The notes: generated by a model from the sequence alone, not told the origin. Numbered from the stretch's first letter, positions 9,788-17,822 are shown. The stretch: DNA of 64,000 nt from Kosakonia cowanii JCM 10956 = DSM 18146 (GCF_001975225.1 NZ_CP019445.1:3348001-3412000), one strand, 5' to 3'. Numbers and translations are program-made.

Positions 9788-9978
9788 GCCGCCTTTTTAT
9801 ACCCACACAATTGCGAAAGTGTGGTCCACCTCACGTTTCCCGCCGTAGCGTTATCCCTCTCATTAAGCCAAATTATAGGACCTAATTTTTAGCGCTTAAC
9901 AATCTATGGCATGGCGCAGGCATGATGAGCATGGCTGTGTTAATGTCGAAGGCAATTTAAGCAACTGAGGTAACCGAC

Positions 9979-10197
9979 ATGACCAAAAATGTAGTGGTAA
10001 TTCGCGCCGGTGGTAAGGTTGAGCAGGTGTCCGTGGAAGATAACGCCAAATCGGTCACCTTTAAAAATGAGCAAAGCGCTTTTCTGGAAATCCCGATCGA
10101 GCCGTGGGAGCTCGACGGCGAGACCTACTTCGTCGCCCGTTTCTCCGATCTGGTCACCCAGCAGGAGACAGAGCAAGCTATTCGGCAGTTTCATTAA
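9979..10197 (+). CDS. small beta-rich hypothetical protein
   Basis: A 72-residue protein of unrecognised family. It has a good GAGGTAAC ribosome site before ATG 9979 and a strong terminator directly after the stop. Alternating hydrophobic residues (KNVVVIRAGGKVEQVSV, SAFLEIPI, ETYFVARF) suggest a small beta-sheet protein, with a C-terminal helix ending QETEQAIRQFH. It lies 50 bases upstream of the gvpU homologue, in the same direction. Confidence 0.7.
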   Translation: MTKNVVVIRAGGKVEQVSVEDNAKSVTFKNEQSAFLEIPIEPWELDGETYFVARFSDLVTQQETEQAIRQFH

Positions 10198-10202
10198 ACC
10201 CT

Positions 10203-10226
10203 AACCGCCTTCGGGCGGTTTTTTTT
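10203..10226 (+). terminator. rho-independent terminator
   Basis: AACCGCC-TTCG-GGCGGTT with a stable UUCG tetraloop, followed by a T-tract. It separates the 72-residue ORF from gvpU. Confidence 0.9.
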
Positions 10227-10246
10227 GCCTGTATGTGGAGGTATCG

Positions 10247-10669
10247 ATGGAAACAGAACGTGAAGTAACAGCCGCTACGCCGACTATCAGCACGCAGGAC
10301 AGCGCGCTGTCGCATCTGGTCTCCTGCGCAAACCTTGGCGCAAGCATGGTAGTCACGCTGGTGGTTGGCGGACAGGTGGTGGCAGGTGAACTGGTATCAG
10401 GTAAAGAGTATGCGCTGTCGACGGCGCAGGCGATTCGTTCTGTTGCCGGCGATGAGGATATTAAAAATCCTATCGCTACTTTTTTCGATCAGCTGGCAGA
10501 AGATTACCGCGTCGACGACGAGCATGAGATTCCACTTAATTACCTGCATATTAAAGATCCCTCATGGATGACAGGTAATGGCGGCTGGACGAGTGTGAAG
10601 GGCACAATATTACGAGTGCATATTGCGAAAGTCAGCGGGTTTTCATTAGGCAAAGCAAAAAACGCGTAA
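10247..10669 (+). CDS. gvpU: GvpU-like gas vesicle accessory protein homologue (orphan)
   Basis: A 140-residue soluble protein. The segment LSHLVSCANLGASMVVTLVVGGQVVAGELVSGKEY (about residues 27-61) resembles GvpU, an accessory protein of the Bacillus gas vesicle cluster. No other gvp gene lies in the window, so a gas vesicle role is unlikely here. The family name is from recognition of the N-terminal region. The start at 10247 follows TGGAGG, and a GTG at 10235 would add four residues. The gene has its own terminator and is probably monocistronic. Confidence 0.6.
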   Translation: METEREVTAATPTISTQDSALSHLVSCANLGASMVVTLVVGGQVVAGELVSGKEYALSTAQAIRSVAGDEDIKNPIATFFDQLAEDYRVDDEHEIPLNYLHIKDPSWMTGNGGWTSVKGTILRVHIAKVSGFSLGKAKNA

Positions 10670-10678
10670 ACAAAAAAC

Positions 10679-10704
10679 GGGGCCACAAAAAAGGCCCCAT
10701 TTTT
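10679..10704 (+). terminator. rho-independent terminator of the gvpU homologue
   Basis: GGGGCC and GGCCCC arms with an A-rich loop, followed by five T residues, ten bases after the stop codon. Confidence 0.85.
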
Positions 10705-10903
10705 ATAAAACGTGTTTCGGCCAGCGCCGTCTTCTGAGTGCAGGAATACAGGTTAACGCAGTAAGTCGCGCGCCACACACTGAGCAAATTGCGCCGTGCG
10801 AGGGAAGTTTATCGGAACAATAGGTAGTAAAGGTAAACTTATGGCTACTGCAAACCGGGCACGTAAATTTTAAATTGGGGATAACCCCTCCGGTCTGTGA
10901 AAT
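10703..10903 (-). pseudogene. zinc-ribbon ORF lacking a normal start codon
   Basis: On the minus strand an open frame reads ISQTGGVIPNLKFTCPVC, continues for about 25 residues, then has CSVCGARLTALTCIPALRR before the stop at 10703-10705. Two CxxC knuckles spaced as in a zinc ribbon are hard to explain by chance. No ATG, GTG or TTG is available. A TAG closes the frame upstream, and the only unusual start is ATT at 10901-10903. A GGAGGGG sequence at 10883-10889 has no start codon at proper distance. It is probably the remnant of a small phage-type zinc-binding protein. Confidence 0.4.
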
Positions 10904-11032
10904 TGAAAACCCAGCCTAACACGCCCATAAGACCAAAAGGGATATATCCTCTTTGTTTTCAAAGTAAAAGGTCAATTTATGTCAGGCAATCGTTTCGATG
11001 GTTTCGCCTGATGAGGGGGTAATGGCAGGCGT

Positions 11033-11067
11033 CGTTTAGGTTCTGTTGAGGTTGTTACTGATAAAGT
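11033..11067 (+). promoter_or_regulatory. PhoP box and promoter of mgrR
   Basis: CGTTTA-GGTTC-TGTTGA (11033-11049) matches the PhoP direct repeat (T)GTTTA-N5-(T)GTTTA. Twelve bases later comes TAAAGT (11062-11067) as the -10, preceded by TG. This is the standard architecture of PhoP-activated promoters and predicts transcription from about 11074. Confidence 0.7.
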
Positions 11068-11073
11068 GACATC

Positions 11074-11166
11074 AGCCCGTTAACATTGAAAAACGAGTTA
11101 GCGTGTAACAATAAGCACAAATCTATCCATGCAAGCATTGACCGCCATAACCGGCGGTTTTTTTTT
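11074..11166 (+). ncRNA. mgrR: MgrR small regulatory RNA
   Basis: A predicted Hfq-binding sRNA of about 93 nt (98 nt in E. coli). In E. coli MgrR is induced by PhoPQ in low magnesium and represses eptB by base pairing. Seen here: a PhoP-type promoter at the right place, an unstructured AATCTATCCATGCAAGCATTG segment suited to pairing, and a terminator ACCGCC/GGCGGT with a nine-base T-tract (11141-11166). It converges on mgtS, as expected for this locus. Exact ends are inferred. Confidence 0.75.
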
Positions 11167-11180
11167 GCGCCAGATAAAGC

Positions 11181-11215
11181 AAAAACGGCTTCTTACATAT
11201 AATGTAAGAAGCCGT
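11181..11215 (-). terminator. terminator of mgtS
   Basis: Perfect 14-bp arms (11185-11198 and 11202-11215, outermost ACGGCT/AGCCGT) with a 3-base loop. On the minus strand they are followed by T residues (11181-11184). Confidence 0.85.
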
Positions 11216-11240
11216 CGCGGTGGGGGATTATCGTCGTTCA

Positions 11241-11333
11241 TCAATCGTCCCATTTATGGCTAAAATAAGCGGCTAAAAAACCTGAAAACAAAATAATGCC
11301 CAGAACCGCCATAAATACATGAATATTTCCCAT
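11241..11333 (-). CDS. mgtS: small membrane protein MgtS
   Basis: A 30-residue single-span inner-membrane protein. In E. coli MgtS (31 residues) stabilises the MgtA magnesium importer and affects PitA, raising cell magnesium. The sequence starts MGNIHVFMAVLGIILF and ends FSHKWDD. It differs from the E. coli protein mainly in the first residues. A GGAGAGG ribosome site lies eight bases before ATG 11331-11333. It is read on the minus strand toward mgrR. Confidence 0.93.
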   Translation of the reverse strand: MGNIHVFMAVLGIILFSGFLAAYFSHKWDD

Positions 11334-11398
11334 TTTGTACCTCTCCATTTATTTCACTGATTTGCCTCACTTGAAAATTTTATCGCTGCAATGGAGAG

Positions 11399-11433
11399 AT
11401 AATAGCCTGCTAAATATCAACAAACGCTTAATA
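11399..11433 (-). promoter_or_regulatory. PhoP box and promoter of mgtS
   Basis: On the minus strand TATTAA-GCGTT-TGTTGA (11433 to 11417) is followed after 12 bases by TATTAT (11404-11399) as the -10. This is the same layout as at mgrR. The first half-site is weaker (4 of 6) than the second (5 of 6). Confidence 0.6.
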
Positions 11434-11440
11434 ATGTGAA

Positions 11441-12424
11441 TTAATTCACCGCTTCGGTAAATTTTTTCCGATACGCCGCGGGCGACAGGGCGTGCTGCTG
11501 TTGAAAATGGTGGCGCAGCGAGGCGGCGTTAGCGAACCCGCTGTGACGGGCGATGAGCTCTATGCTCATCCGCGTTTGCGTCAGCAGCGACTGCGCGCGC
11601 AGCAACCGCTCCTGCAATATCCAGCGTGCGGGCGTGGTGCCGGTTGCTTCCTGAAAACGGCGAAGAAAGGTGCGCTCGCTCATGGCGGTACGCTGCGCCA
11701 GCGCGGCGACCGTATGGTTGCCCGCCAGGTGCTGGTGCAGATAATCAAACAGCAGGCCGAGCTGGCGGCTTTCACGTGTTCGCGCCACCGGGCGAGCCAG
11801 GTGCTGGGTTTGCGCGCCGTCACGGTGAGGCTGCACCACCAGCCGTCTGGCGACGCTATTCGCTGCCTCAATGCCAAAATCCTCGCGCACCACGTGCAGG
11901 CAGAGATCGATCCCCGCCGCGCTGCCCGCCGAGGTCATCACATTTCCCTCGTCATAATAGAGAGCGTCGTCCAGCACGACGATGGCTGGATAGTGCTCAC
12001 GTAACAGGTCGGTATAGCGCCAGTGCGTGGTGGCTTTACGCCCGTTGAGTAACCCGGCTGCCGCCAGCACAAACACCCCAGAACAGATCGAGATAATCCG
12101 GCAGCCGCGCTGCCAGGCCTCCTGTAACGCACGGCATAAGGCGGGCGGAACCGGGTGATCGGCGCCGCGCCAGCCAGGAATCACCACGGTATTCGCCTCA
12201 GCAAGCAGTTCAAGGCCGCCTTCCGCCATAATGCGAATGCCGCCGGTAGCGCGCAGTTCGCCCGCATCAACGGCGGCAACCGCAAAGTCATACCATTTAT
12301 CGCCCATCTCCGGGCGCGGCAGGCCAAACACTTCCACGGCGACGCCAAATTCAAAGGTACAGAGCCCGTCATAGGCGAGGGCGACCACGCGATGGCGGGC
12401 CGCAGGGTGTCGTAAAGTTGTCAT
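11441..12424 (-). CDS. ftrA: GlxA-type AraC regulator FtrA
   Basis: A 327-residue regulator with two domains. Residues about 10-180 form a DJ-1/PfpI-like domain with the ICSGVFVLAAAGLLNGRKATTHW nucleophile-elbow region (Cys-Ser in place). Residues about 215-320 form an AraC DNA-binding domain with two HTHs, ending FANAASLRHHFQQQHALSPAAYRKKF. The ATG at 12424 is preferred over 12457. It is divergent from the rhodanese gene, 88 bases away, which is its likely target, as in other enterobacteria where these two are paired. Confidence 0.82.
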   Translation of the reverse strand: MTTLRHPAARHRVVALAYDGLCTFEFGVAVEVFGLPRPEMGDKWYDFAVAAVDAGELRATGGIRIMAEGGLELLAEANTVVIPGWRGADHPVPPALCRALQEAWQRGCRIISICSGVFVLAAAGLLNGRKATTHWRYTDLLREHYPAIVVLDDALYYDEGNVMTSAGSAAGIDLCLHVVREDFGIEAANSVARRLVVQPHRDGAQTQHLARPVARTRESRQLGLLFDYLHQHLAGNHTVAALAQRTAMSERTFLRRFQEATGTTPARWILQERLLRAQSLLTQTRMSIELIARHSGFANAASLRHHFQQQHALSPAAYRKKFTEAVN

Positions 12425-12512
12425 TATCCTGGTGTTATCTGGCAGAGAAGGGCGCATTCAGGGCGCGCTGTTTTGGTTAGAGTAGTGTTAACACAACCAC
12501 GGAGAAAAGACG

Positions 12513-12923
12513 ATGAGCTATGTAACCGATATTCCCGCCGCCTCCCCGGAAGAAGCTGCCAGCCACTTTATGCACCGCCTGAGCGTTGAGACGGACTGCG
12601 CGGACGTGCACCACGCCCTGACCCATAACGAGAAAGATTTTGTCTTACTGCACGTAGTCGGCAGCCCGGATGCCTTTGCGCGTCGCCATCTGCCGGGCGC
12701 GATCCATCTGCCTCACAACACCATCTCGCCGGAGCGGATAACCGAATGGCCTGCTGATACGCTGTTTGTAGTTTACTGTGCAGGCCCGCACTGCAATGGG
12801 GCTGATTTCGCAGCACTGAAGCTGGCGCGCCTCGGGCTGGCGGTAAAGATCATGATCGGCGGTATTACCGGTTGGCAAGATGAGGGTTTTAGCTTCGCCA
12901 GCGGGATAGAGCACGCCGCCTGA
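12513..12923 (+). CDS. single-domain rhodanese-like sulfurtransferase
   Basis: A 136-residue protein with one rhodanese fold. The active-site Cys89 sits in VYCAGPHCNG, a six-residue loop of sulfurtransferase (not phosphatase) size. The HLPGAIHLPH strand-loop signature lies near residue 58 and the C-terminal GGITGWQDEGF is typical. It is cytoplasmic with no signal peptide. The divergent ftrA suggests regulation by FtrA, and the next gene is a methionine synthase-like enzyme, so a sulfur role is plausible. Confidence 0.85.
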   Translation: MSYVTDIPAASPEEAASHFMHRLSVETDCADVHHALTHNEKDFVLLHVVGSPDAFARRHLPGAIHLPHNTISPERITEWPADTLFVVYCAGPHCNGADFAALKLARLGLAVKIMIGGITGWQDEGFSFASGIEHAA

Positions 12924-13023
12924 TCGGAGATTAATTTCATCTTTCTGCACTGAACATGAATATTTTTCATGGGACGTGAAATTTTCTCGTTTGCCGCCGT
13001 GCGCCCGGTGTGACATTTTGTTT

Positions 13024-13055
13024 GGACATTTAGCCGTCCAGAAGTCTAAATATTC
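13024..13055 (+). promoter_or_regulatory. tandem MetJ boxes
   Basis: Four consecutive 8-mers: GGACATTT, AGCCGTCC, AGAAGTCT, AAATATTC. The central two match the MetJ box AGACGTCT at 6 and 7 of 8 positions, and MetJ binds two or more adjacent boxes. They lie 58-89 bases before the MetE-like gene, so methionine repression is predicted. Confidence 0.6.
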
Positions 13056-13112
13056 AAATAATGAATTATCACGCCGGGCAACCATCTGCCACGGCGCATT
13101 AAGGAGAGAGTT

Positions 13113-14216
13113 ATGCAGCGACATCAGGCCCCGTTCCGCGCAGACGTAGTCGGCAGTTTTTTACGTCCCGACGCCATCAAGCAGGCGCGTCAGCAGTTTG
13201 CGCAGGGTGAAATCAGCGCCGATCAGCTGCGTCATGTTGAAAACGAAGAGATTCGTCATGTGGTGGAACAGCAGTGTGCCTGCGGTCTGCACGTGGTGAC
13301 CGATGGCGAGTTTCGCCGCGCCTGGTGGCATTTTGATTTCTTTGCCGGGCTGGAGGGCGTTGAGCTTTTCGAAGCCGAGCAGGGGATCCAGTTCAATGGT
13401 GTGCAGACTAAAGCACACGGCGTACGCGTGACGGGCAAAGTGAGCTTCAAAGACCACCCGATGCTGGAAGATTTTCGCTATCTGAAGAGCATCAGCGGCG
13501 ATGCGCAGCCGAAAATGACCATTCCCAGCCCGAGCGTGCTCCACTTCCGCGGCGGCCGTAAGGTGATCGACGCGACGGTATACCCTGAGCTGGATGCCTA
13601 TTTCGACGATCTCGCCACCACCTGGCGCGATGCGATCCGCGCGTTTTATGACGCGGGCTGCCGCTATCTGCAGCTGGACGATACCGTCTGGGCCTATCTC
13701 TGCTCTGACGATCAGCGCAAACAGATTGTCGCACGCGGTGACGATCCAGAAGAGCTGGCGCGCATTTACGCCCGCGTACTGAACAAGGCGCTGGAGGGGA
13801 AACCGGAAGATTTGACCATTGGATTGCATGTCTGCCGCGGCAACTTCCGCTCGACCTGGATCTCCGAAGGGGGTTACGAGCCGGTAGCAGAGGTGCTGTT
13901 CGGCGGCGTGAATGTCGACGCCTTCTTCCTTGAGTATGACAATGACCGCTCTGGTGACTTTGCGCCGCTGCGCTTTGTGCGCCCTGGCAAACAGCAAGTG
14001 GTGCTGGGCCTGATCACCACTAAAAACGGTGAACTTGAGAACCCGGAAGGGGTTAAAGCGCGTGTTGAGGAAGCGGCGAAGTATGTTGATATCAGCCAGA
14101 TTTGCCTCAGCCCGCAGTGCGGTTTTGCCTCAACCGAAGAGGGCAATTCGCTGACGCCAGAGCAGCAGTGGGAGAAAGTACGCCTGGTGACCCGTATCGC
14201 TGAGCAGGTGTGGTAA
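13113..14216 (+). CDS. MetE C-terminal-like cobalamin-independent methionine synthase family protein
   Basis: A 367-residue enzyme equal to the catalytic half of MetE, without the N-terminal duplicated barrel. It resembles Bacillus YxjG/YxjH-type proteins. Zinc ligand positions are visible as GLHVCRGNFRS (His, Cys), with the late cysteine in SPQCGFAST. TDGEFRRAWW and LQLDDTVWAYL line the barrel. It probably makes methionine from homocysteine with a methyl donor other than, or simpler than, polyglutamyl-methyltetrahydrofolate. The substrate is inferred. A GGAGAGA ribosome site precedes ATG 13113, and MetJ boxes lie upstream. Confidence 0.82.
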   Translation: MQRHQAPFRADVVGSFLRPDAIKQARQQFAQGEISADQLRHVENEEIRHVVEQQCACGLHVVTDGEFRRAWWHFDFFAGLEGVELFEAEQGIQFNGVQTKAHGVRVTGKVSFKDHPMLEDFRYLKSISGDAQPKMTIPSPSVLHFRGGRKVIDATVYPELDAYFDDLATTWRDAIRAFYDAGCRYLQLDDTVWAYLCSDDQRKQIVARGDDPEELARIYARVLNKALEGKPEDLTIGLHVCRGNFRSTWISEGGYEPVAEVLFGGVNVDAFFLEYDNDRSGDFAPLRFVRPGKQQVVLGLITTKNGELENPEGVKARVEEAAKYVDISQICLSPQCGFASTEEGNSLTPEQQWEKVRLVTRIAEQVW

Positions 14217-14249
14217 CAGGCGCCAGCCTTGGTTTGCCTCCGCTGCACG

Positions 14250-14343
14250 ATTGCCGGATGGCGGCTACGCCTTATCCGGCCTACGGGAATGGAGCTGCTG
14301 AAACGGCGTAGGCCGGATAAGCGGTTACGCGCCATCCGGCAAT
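14250..14343. repeat. REP pair (BIME)
   Basis: Two inverted copies of the enterobacterial REP palindrome (14250-14285 and 14308-14343), each with GCCGGAT/ATCCGGC arms. They flank the left side of the first long repeat. Confidence 0.9.
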
Positions 14344-14363
14344 GGGGTTGGCATGTGACTTTG

Positions 14364-14700
14364 GTGGAATGGTTCCGTTCACCAGCCGTTCGGGAGTTTC
14401 ATTAATCTCTTATGCGGAGAACGGGACAAGGGGGGGACCGCTCCCCCCTTGTCAATCCCCGCGGCCCGCGAGGAAATCGGTGCTGCGCACTGCGCTCACC
14501 TCCCGCGCGCCTGACTGCGACCGGCTCGACTCGGCTTGCTCACCCCTACGGGGATTCGCTCCCTGTCTCGGTTCGCCTCTGTCCGCCATCCATGGCGTCC
14601 AGACCTTGTCATTCACGCTCCGGTTCGCCGATTTCAGCGGGGACACAACCCCCTCGCTGTCATATTGCAGATAAAAACCGCACCGGTGTCGCTGTAGGCT
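14364..14700 (+). repeat. long dispersed repeat, copy 1
   Basis: About 340 bp, nearly identical to 20480-20820 and 24820-25165 and in the same orientation. The conserved core runs from TTCCGTTCACC, through a GACAAGG/CCTTGTC hairpin (14425-14453), to TCCATGGCGTCCAGACCTTG and TTCGCCGATTTCAGCGGGG. It carries open frames on both strands that differ between copies, so it is unlikely to encode protein. No terminal transposon signature or target-site duplication was identified. REP elements lie on both sides. Confidence 0.9.
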
Positions 14701-14707
14701 CGATTTT

Positions 14708-14790
14708 GTAGGCCGGATAAGGCGCAGCCGCCATCCGGCAATTGTGCCGCGGTGATAATGCCTGATGGCGCTGGCGCTTATCCGGCCTAA
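14708..14790. repeat. REP pair (BIME)
   Basis: REP palindromes at 14708-14742 and 14757-14790, plus a decayed one near 14817-14845. They bound copy 1 of the long repeat on the right. Confidence 0.85.
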
Positions 14791-14860
14791 ACCGTTTCAG
14801 GGGCTTCGTTACAGTAAGCCGAATAAGGCGCAGTTGCGATCTAGGATGACGGGCATCCCC

Positions 14861-16047
14861 TTATTGCGTCTGCAACACGCCCCATGGCCGGACGCGCATC
14901 CCTTTGAGCATCATCAGCCAGGCGATCACAATAGTGACCATCAGGATAACAAACAGCGACCAGGGCGGCAGCGTGGTGAGGATCACGCCGGTAACAATGG
15001 GTTCATCGCCGCGCCCAGCCAGCCGAGCGCCTGCGCCGAGAAATAGGTCGCTTTCATGCCCGGCGGCGCAATGTTATCAATCAACAGATACTCCCCTGGC
15101 GCATAGATCACCTCGCCGAGGGTAAACACCGCGGCAGAGAGGCCCCACAGCCATAAATTGTCGCCAGAGAGCATAAAGCCCGCGAGACCGATAACAAAAC
15201 TGAGCGTGCCAATCCCCATCAATGGCCGCAGGTTGCCCGGGGTGAGCTTTCGCCCAACGGCATACTGCAAGGTGACGACTATCGCCGCGTTGACCGGCAA
15301 AACCACCGCCACCACGCGCTCGGCGAACTCACTGCTCGCCACCACCATCACATACTGCGACAGGCAGGACGCAAAAGAGCCGGCAACGAACGAGGCGAGA
15401 AAGTTAGAGAGGGTAAACCAGCCCAGCGCTTTATCCCTCAACAGCACCGACGGGGACCAGGCCGCAGCAGGATCGTGACCCTCTCCGACGGCGATGCGCT
15501 GCACATAGAGCTGAATAAACACCAGCGGAAAGGCGGCGCAGAACACCGCCAGCCAGAAGGGCAGATTGATGCTCTGCATCACCAGCAGGGTGCCGAGCGG
15601 CGGCCCGACCGTCCAGCCGATGTTGAGGAAGGTGTAGTTGAGCGAGAAAATTTTCGCTTTTGCCGCTGGCAGCAGCGTATCGGCAAAATAGGCTTTCAAT
15701 ACCGTTGAAAAGACCGAATAGGCGCAGTTGATCAGCGCGAAAAAGAGCACCACCAGCCCAGCGTGATGGGTCAGCGGAATGGCGGCAAATCCGCCGATAA
15801 AGGCGACAATTGCCAGCAACATATAGCGTTTTTTGTCGAACTTATCCGCCAGCATGCCGAAGCCAAGGCTGAAGATCACCCCTACGGTCAGGGCGATGCT
15901 CATCGCATAACCAACCTGATCGACCGCCATGCCGTACTGGCGATTGAGGTAGATGGTCATAAACGGCAGCGTTGCGCCGCGGCCAATTGTTAACAATAGT
16001 GATGAAATCAGTAATGCGGTGGTGGAGCGCGTTTGTGTCGAGGTCAT
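14861..16047 (-). pseudogene. ydeE: MFS exporter YdeE, frameshifted near the C-terminus
   Basis: A 12-helix major facilitator protein. E. coli YdeE exports dipeptides. The frame MTSTQTRSTTALLISSLLLTIGRGATLPF to LGWLGAAMNPL is intact, then a one-base loss near 14995 creates an early TGA. Restoring the base gives NPLVTGVILTTLPPWSLF and an ending ...VRPWGVLQTQ at 14861, for a total of 395 residues, the E. coli length. Without it the last helix and tail are lost. The frame before the shift stops at 14983. This is either a true mutation or a sequencing error. An alternative start at 16062 would add five residues. Confidence 0.85.
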
Positions 16048-16236
16048 TTTCTTACCCGGCATGATTATTTTCGTTTTTGTGATACCAACAGCAATAACAC
16101 GCCGAAACTGAGGCGCACAACCGCCAATTTGTCTGTAGGTGCCAAAAACGACCTACCGAATTTAATGATCTATTACTGGACTATTTTTTCAGTTAACGTA
16201 AATTTTTTACAAATTTGTAAACAAAAAGGGGCGTAG

Positions 16237-17133
16237 ATGGCGCGTAAAGATGTGCTGCTGGCAATGCTGGTAGTCGTGGCCTGGGGCCTCAATTTTGTGG
16301 TGATCAAAGTGGGTCTGCACGCCATGCCACCGCTGATGCTCGCGGGGCTACGCTTTCTGCTGGTCGCTTTCCCGGCGTTGCTGTTTGTCGCCCGACCCAA
16401 AGTGCCGATGCGCCTGCTGCTCGGGTATGGCCTGACCATCAGCTTCGGGCAATTCGCGTTTCTCTTCTGCGCTATCAAGTTCGGTATGCCCGCAGGATTA
16501 GCCTCGCTGGTTCTGCAAGCGCAGGCCTTCTTCACCATCATTCTCGGGGCGGGGATCTTTGGCGAACGGTTGCAAGTCAAACAGCTGGTCGGCATTGCGC
16601 TGGCGGTCGTGGGCGTGCTGGTGCTGATTCAGGCGAGCTTCACGGGGCAACATATTCCGCTGCTCGGCTTTATGCTCACGCTGGCGGGGGCCTTTAGCTG
16701 GGCGTGCGGCAATATCTTCAATAAAAAAATTATGCAGCACAGCTCGCGCCCGGCGGTGATGTCGCTGGTGGTGTGGAGCGCGCTGATCCCGATTGTGCCG
16801 TTTATGGTCTGCTCGCTGATTTTCGACGGCCCGGCGCTGATGCTGGAAAGCGTGGTGGCCATCGATACCACGACGCTGCTGTCGCTGGTCTATCTGGCGT
16901 TTATCGCCACCATTCTCGGCTACGGAATTTGGGGAACGCTGCTGGGGCGGTATGAAACCTGGCGTGTTGCGCCGTTATCCCTGCTGGTGCCGGTGGTCGG
17001 CATGGCAAGTGCTGCACTGCTGCTGGATGAGAAATTATCCGTGATGCAGCTGGCCGGTGCGGTGCTGGTGATGGCCGGGCTCTATATCAATGTGTTTGGT
17101 TTTCGTCTGCGCCGGGCGGCACAGGCAAACTGA
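16237..17133 (+). CDS. eamA: O-acetylserine/cysteine exporter EamA
   Basis: A DMT-superfamily exporter with ten helices in two EamA repeats (about residues 5-135 and 145-288), 298 residues long against 299 in E. coli. It pumps out O-acetylserine, cysteine and related metabolites. The segments AWGLNFVVIKVGLHAMPPLML and YGIWGTLLGRYETWRVAPLSLLVPV are near-identical to the E. coli protein. It lies divergent from ydeE and convergent with marB, as in E. coli. Confidence 0.95.
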   Translation: MARKDVLLAMLVVVAWGLNFVVIKVGLHAMPPLMLAGLRFLLVAFPALLFVARPKVPMRLLLGYGLTISFGQFAFLFCAIKFGMPAGLASLVLQAQAFFTIILGAGIFGERLQVKQLVGIALAVVGVLVLIQASFTGQHIPLLGFMLTLAGAFSWACGNIFNKKIMQHSSRPAVMSLVVWSALIPIVPFMVCSLIFDGPALMLESVVAIDTTTLLSLVYLAFIATILGYGIWGTLLGRYETWRVAPLSLLVPVVGMASAALLLDEKLSVMQLAGAVLVMAGLYINVFGFRLRRAAQAN

Positions 17134-17140
17134 AGGTAAA

Positions 17141-17164
17141 AAAAAGCCCCGCACGGTACGGGGC
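17141..17164 (-). terminator. terminator of the marRAB operon
   Basis: GCCCCG/CGGGGC arms (17146-17151 and 17159-17164) with a 7-base loop. On the minus strand they are followed by five T residues, just after the marB stop. Confidence 0.8.
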
Positions 17165-17171
17165 AAAACGG

Positions 17172-17387
17172 TTAGCTGCGTTGATGGTAATACGCTACGC
17201 CTAACTCGTCAGATTTGTCGCTTCCCGCCCCCATATGGTTGAAGTCATACGGCGATGTTTGTTGGGCGGCGGGTATGATCATTGCGTCACGGGCATTTTG
17301 CCCGGTGCTGTGATCAAACTGCTCCGCATAACTCTGGCCACTCAGCAGCACCAAAAATGCCGCTGCGGCACAGGTAATACGTTTCAT
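17172..17387 (-). CDS. marB: MarB, periplasmic protein of the mar operon
   Basis: A 71-residue exported protein (72 in E. coli). It has a signal peptide ending SYA, then a short polar chain with DHSTGQNARDAM and DELGVAYYHQR. MarB lowers mar operon transcription by an unknown route. It is the last gene of marRAB. Confidence 0.9.
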   Translation of the reverse strand: MKRITCAAAAFLVLLSGQSYAEQFDHSTGQNARDAMIIPAAQQTSPYDFNHMGAGSDKSDELGVAYYHQRS

Positions 17388-17423
17388 ACTTTCCTCGATA
17401 CGTCTTTAATTACAGGCGATTAG

Positions 17424-17810
17424 TTAACAAGCGTGATTTAACGGATAGAGATAGCGGGACTCCGCAGGCATATCCGTGACACGGAACTTATGCGGCGGCA
17501 CGTCAAAATAGTTTTTGAACGTGCGGGTCAGGGTCTGTTGCGATTCAAACCCGTAACGCTCCGCCAGATACAGGATCGGCTCATTACTTCCCTTGAGCTT
17601 CTGCGCAATTTCCGTCAGCTTGCGGCTGCGAATGTATTGACCCAGTGAATGACCAGTCTCTTTTTTAAACATCCGTTGCAGGTGCCACTTTGAGTAACCC
17701 GAACGCTCTGACACCTTTTCCAGGGAGAGCGGTGACTCCAGGTTATCCTCGATCCAGTCCAAAATGCTATGAATGGTAATAGCGTCAGTGTTGCGTCTGG
17801 ACATCGTCAT
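17424..17810 (-). CDS. marA: MarA, AraC/XylS-family global activator
   Basis: A single AraC DNA-binding domain of 128 residues without a ligand domain. It activates efflux, porin-control and stress genes by binding marboxes. The two recognition helices are visible as [13 protein letters not shown] and [15 protein letters not shown]. It follows marR after 12 bases, so it rises when MarR releases the operator. Two Met codons at the start (MTMSRRNTD) are both usable. Confidence 0.97.
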   Translation of the reverse strand: MTMSRRNTDAITIHSILDWIEDNLESPLSLEKVSERSGYSKWHLQRMFKKETGHSLGQYIRSRKLTEIAQKLKGSNEPILYLAERYGFESQQTLTRTFKNYFDVPPHKFRVTDMPAESRYLYPLNHAC

Positions 17811-17822
17811 ACCTCTTTGTTT

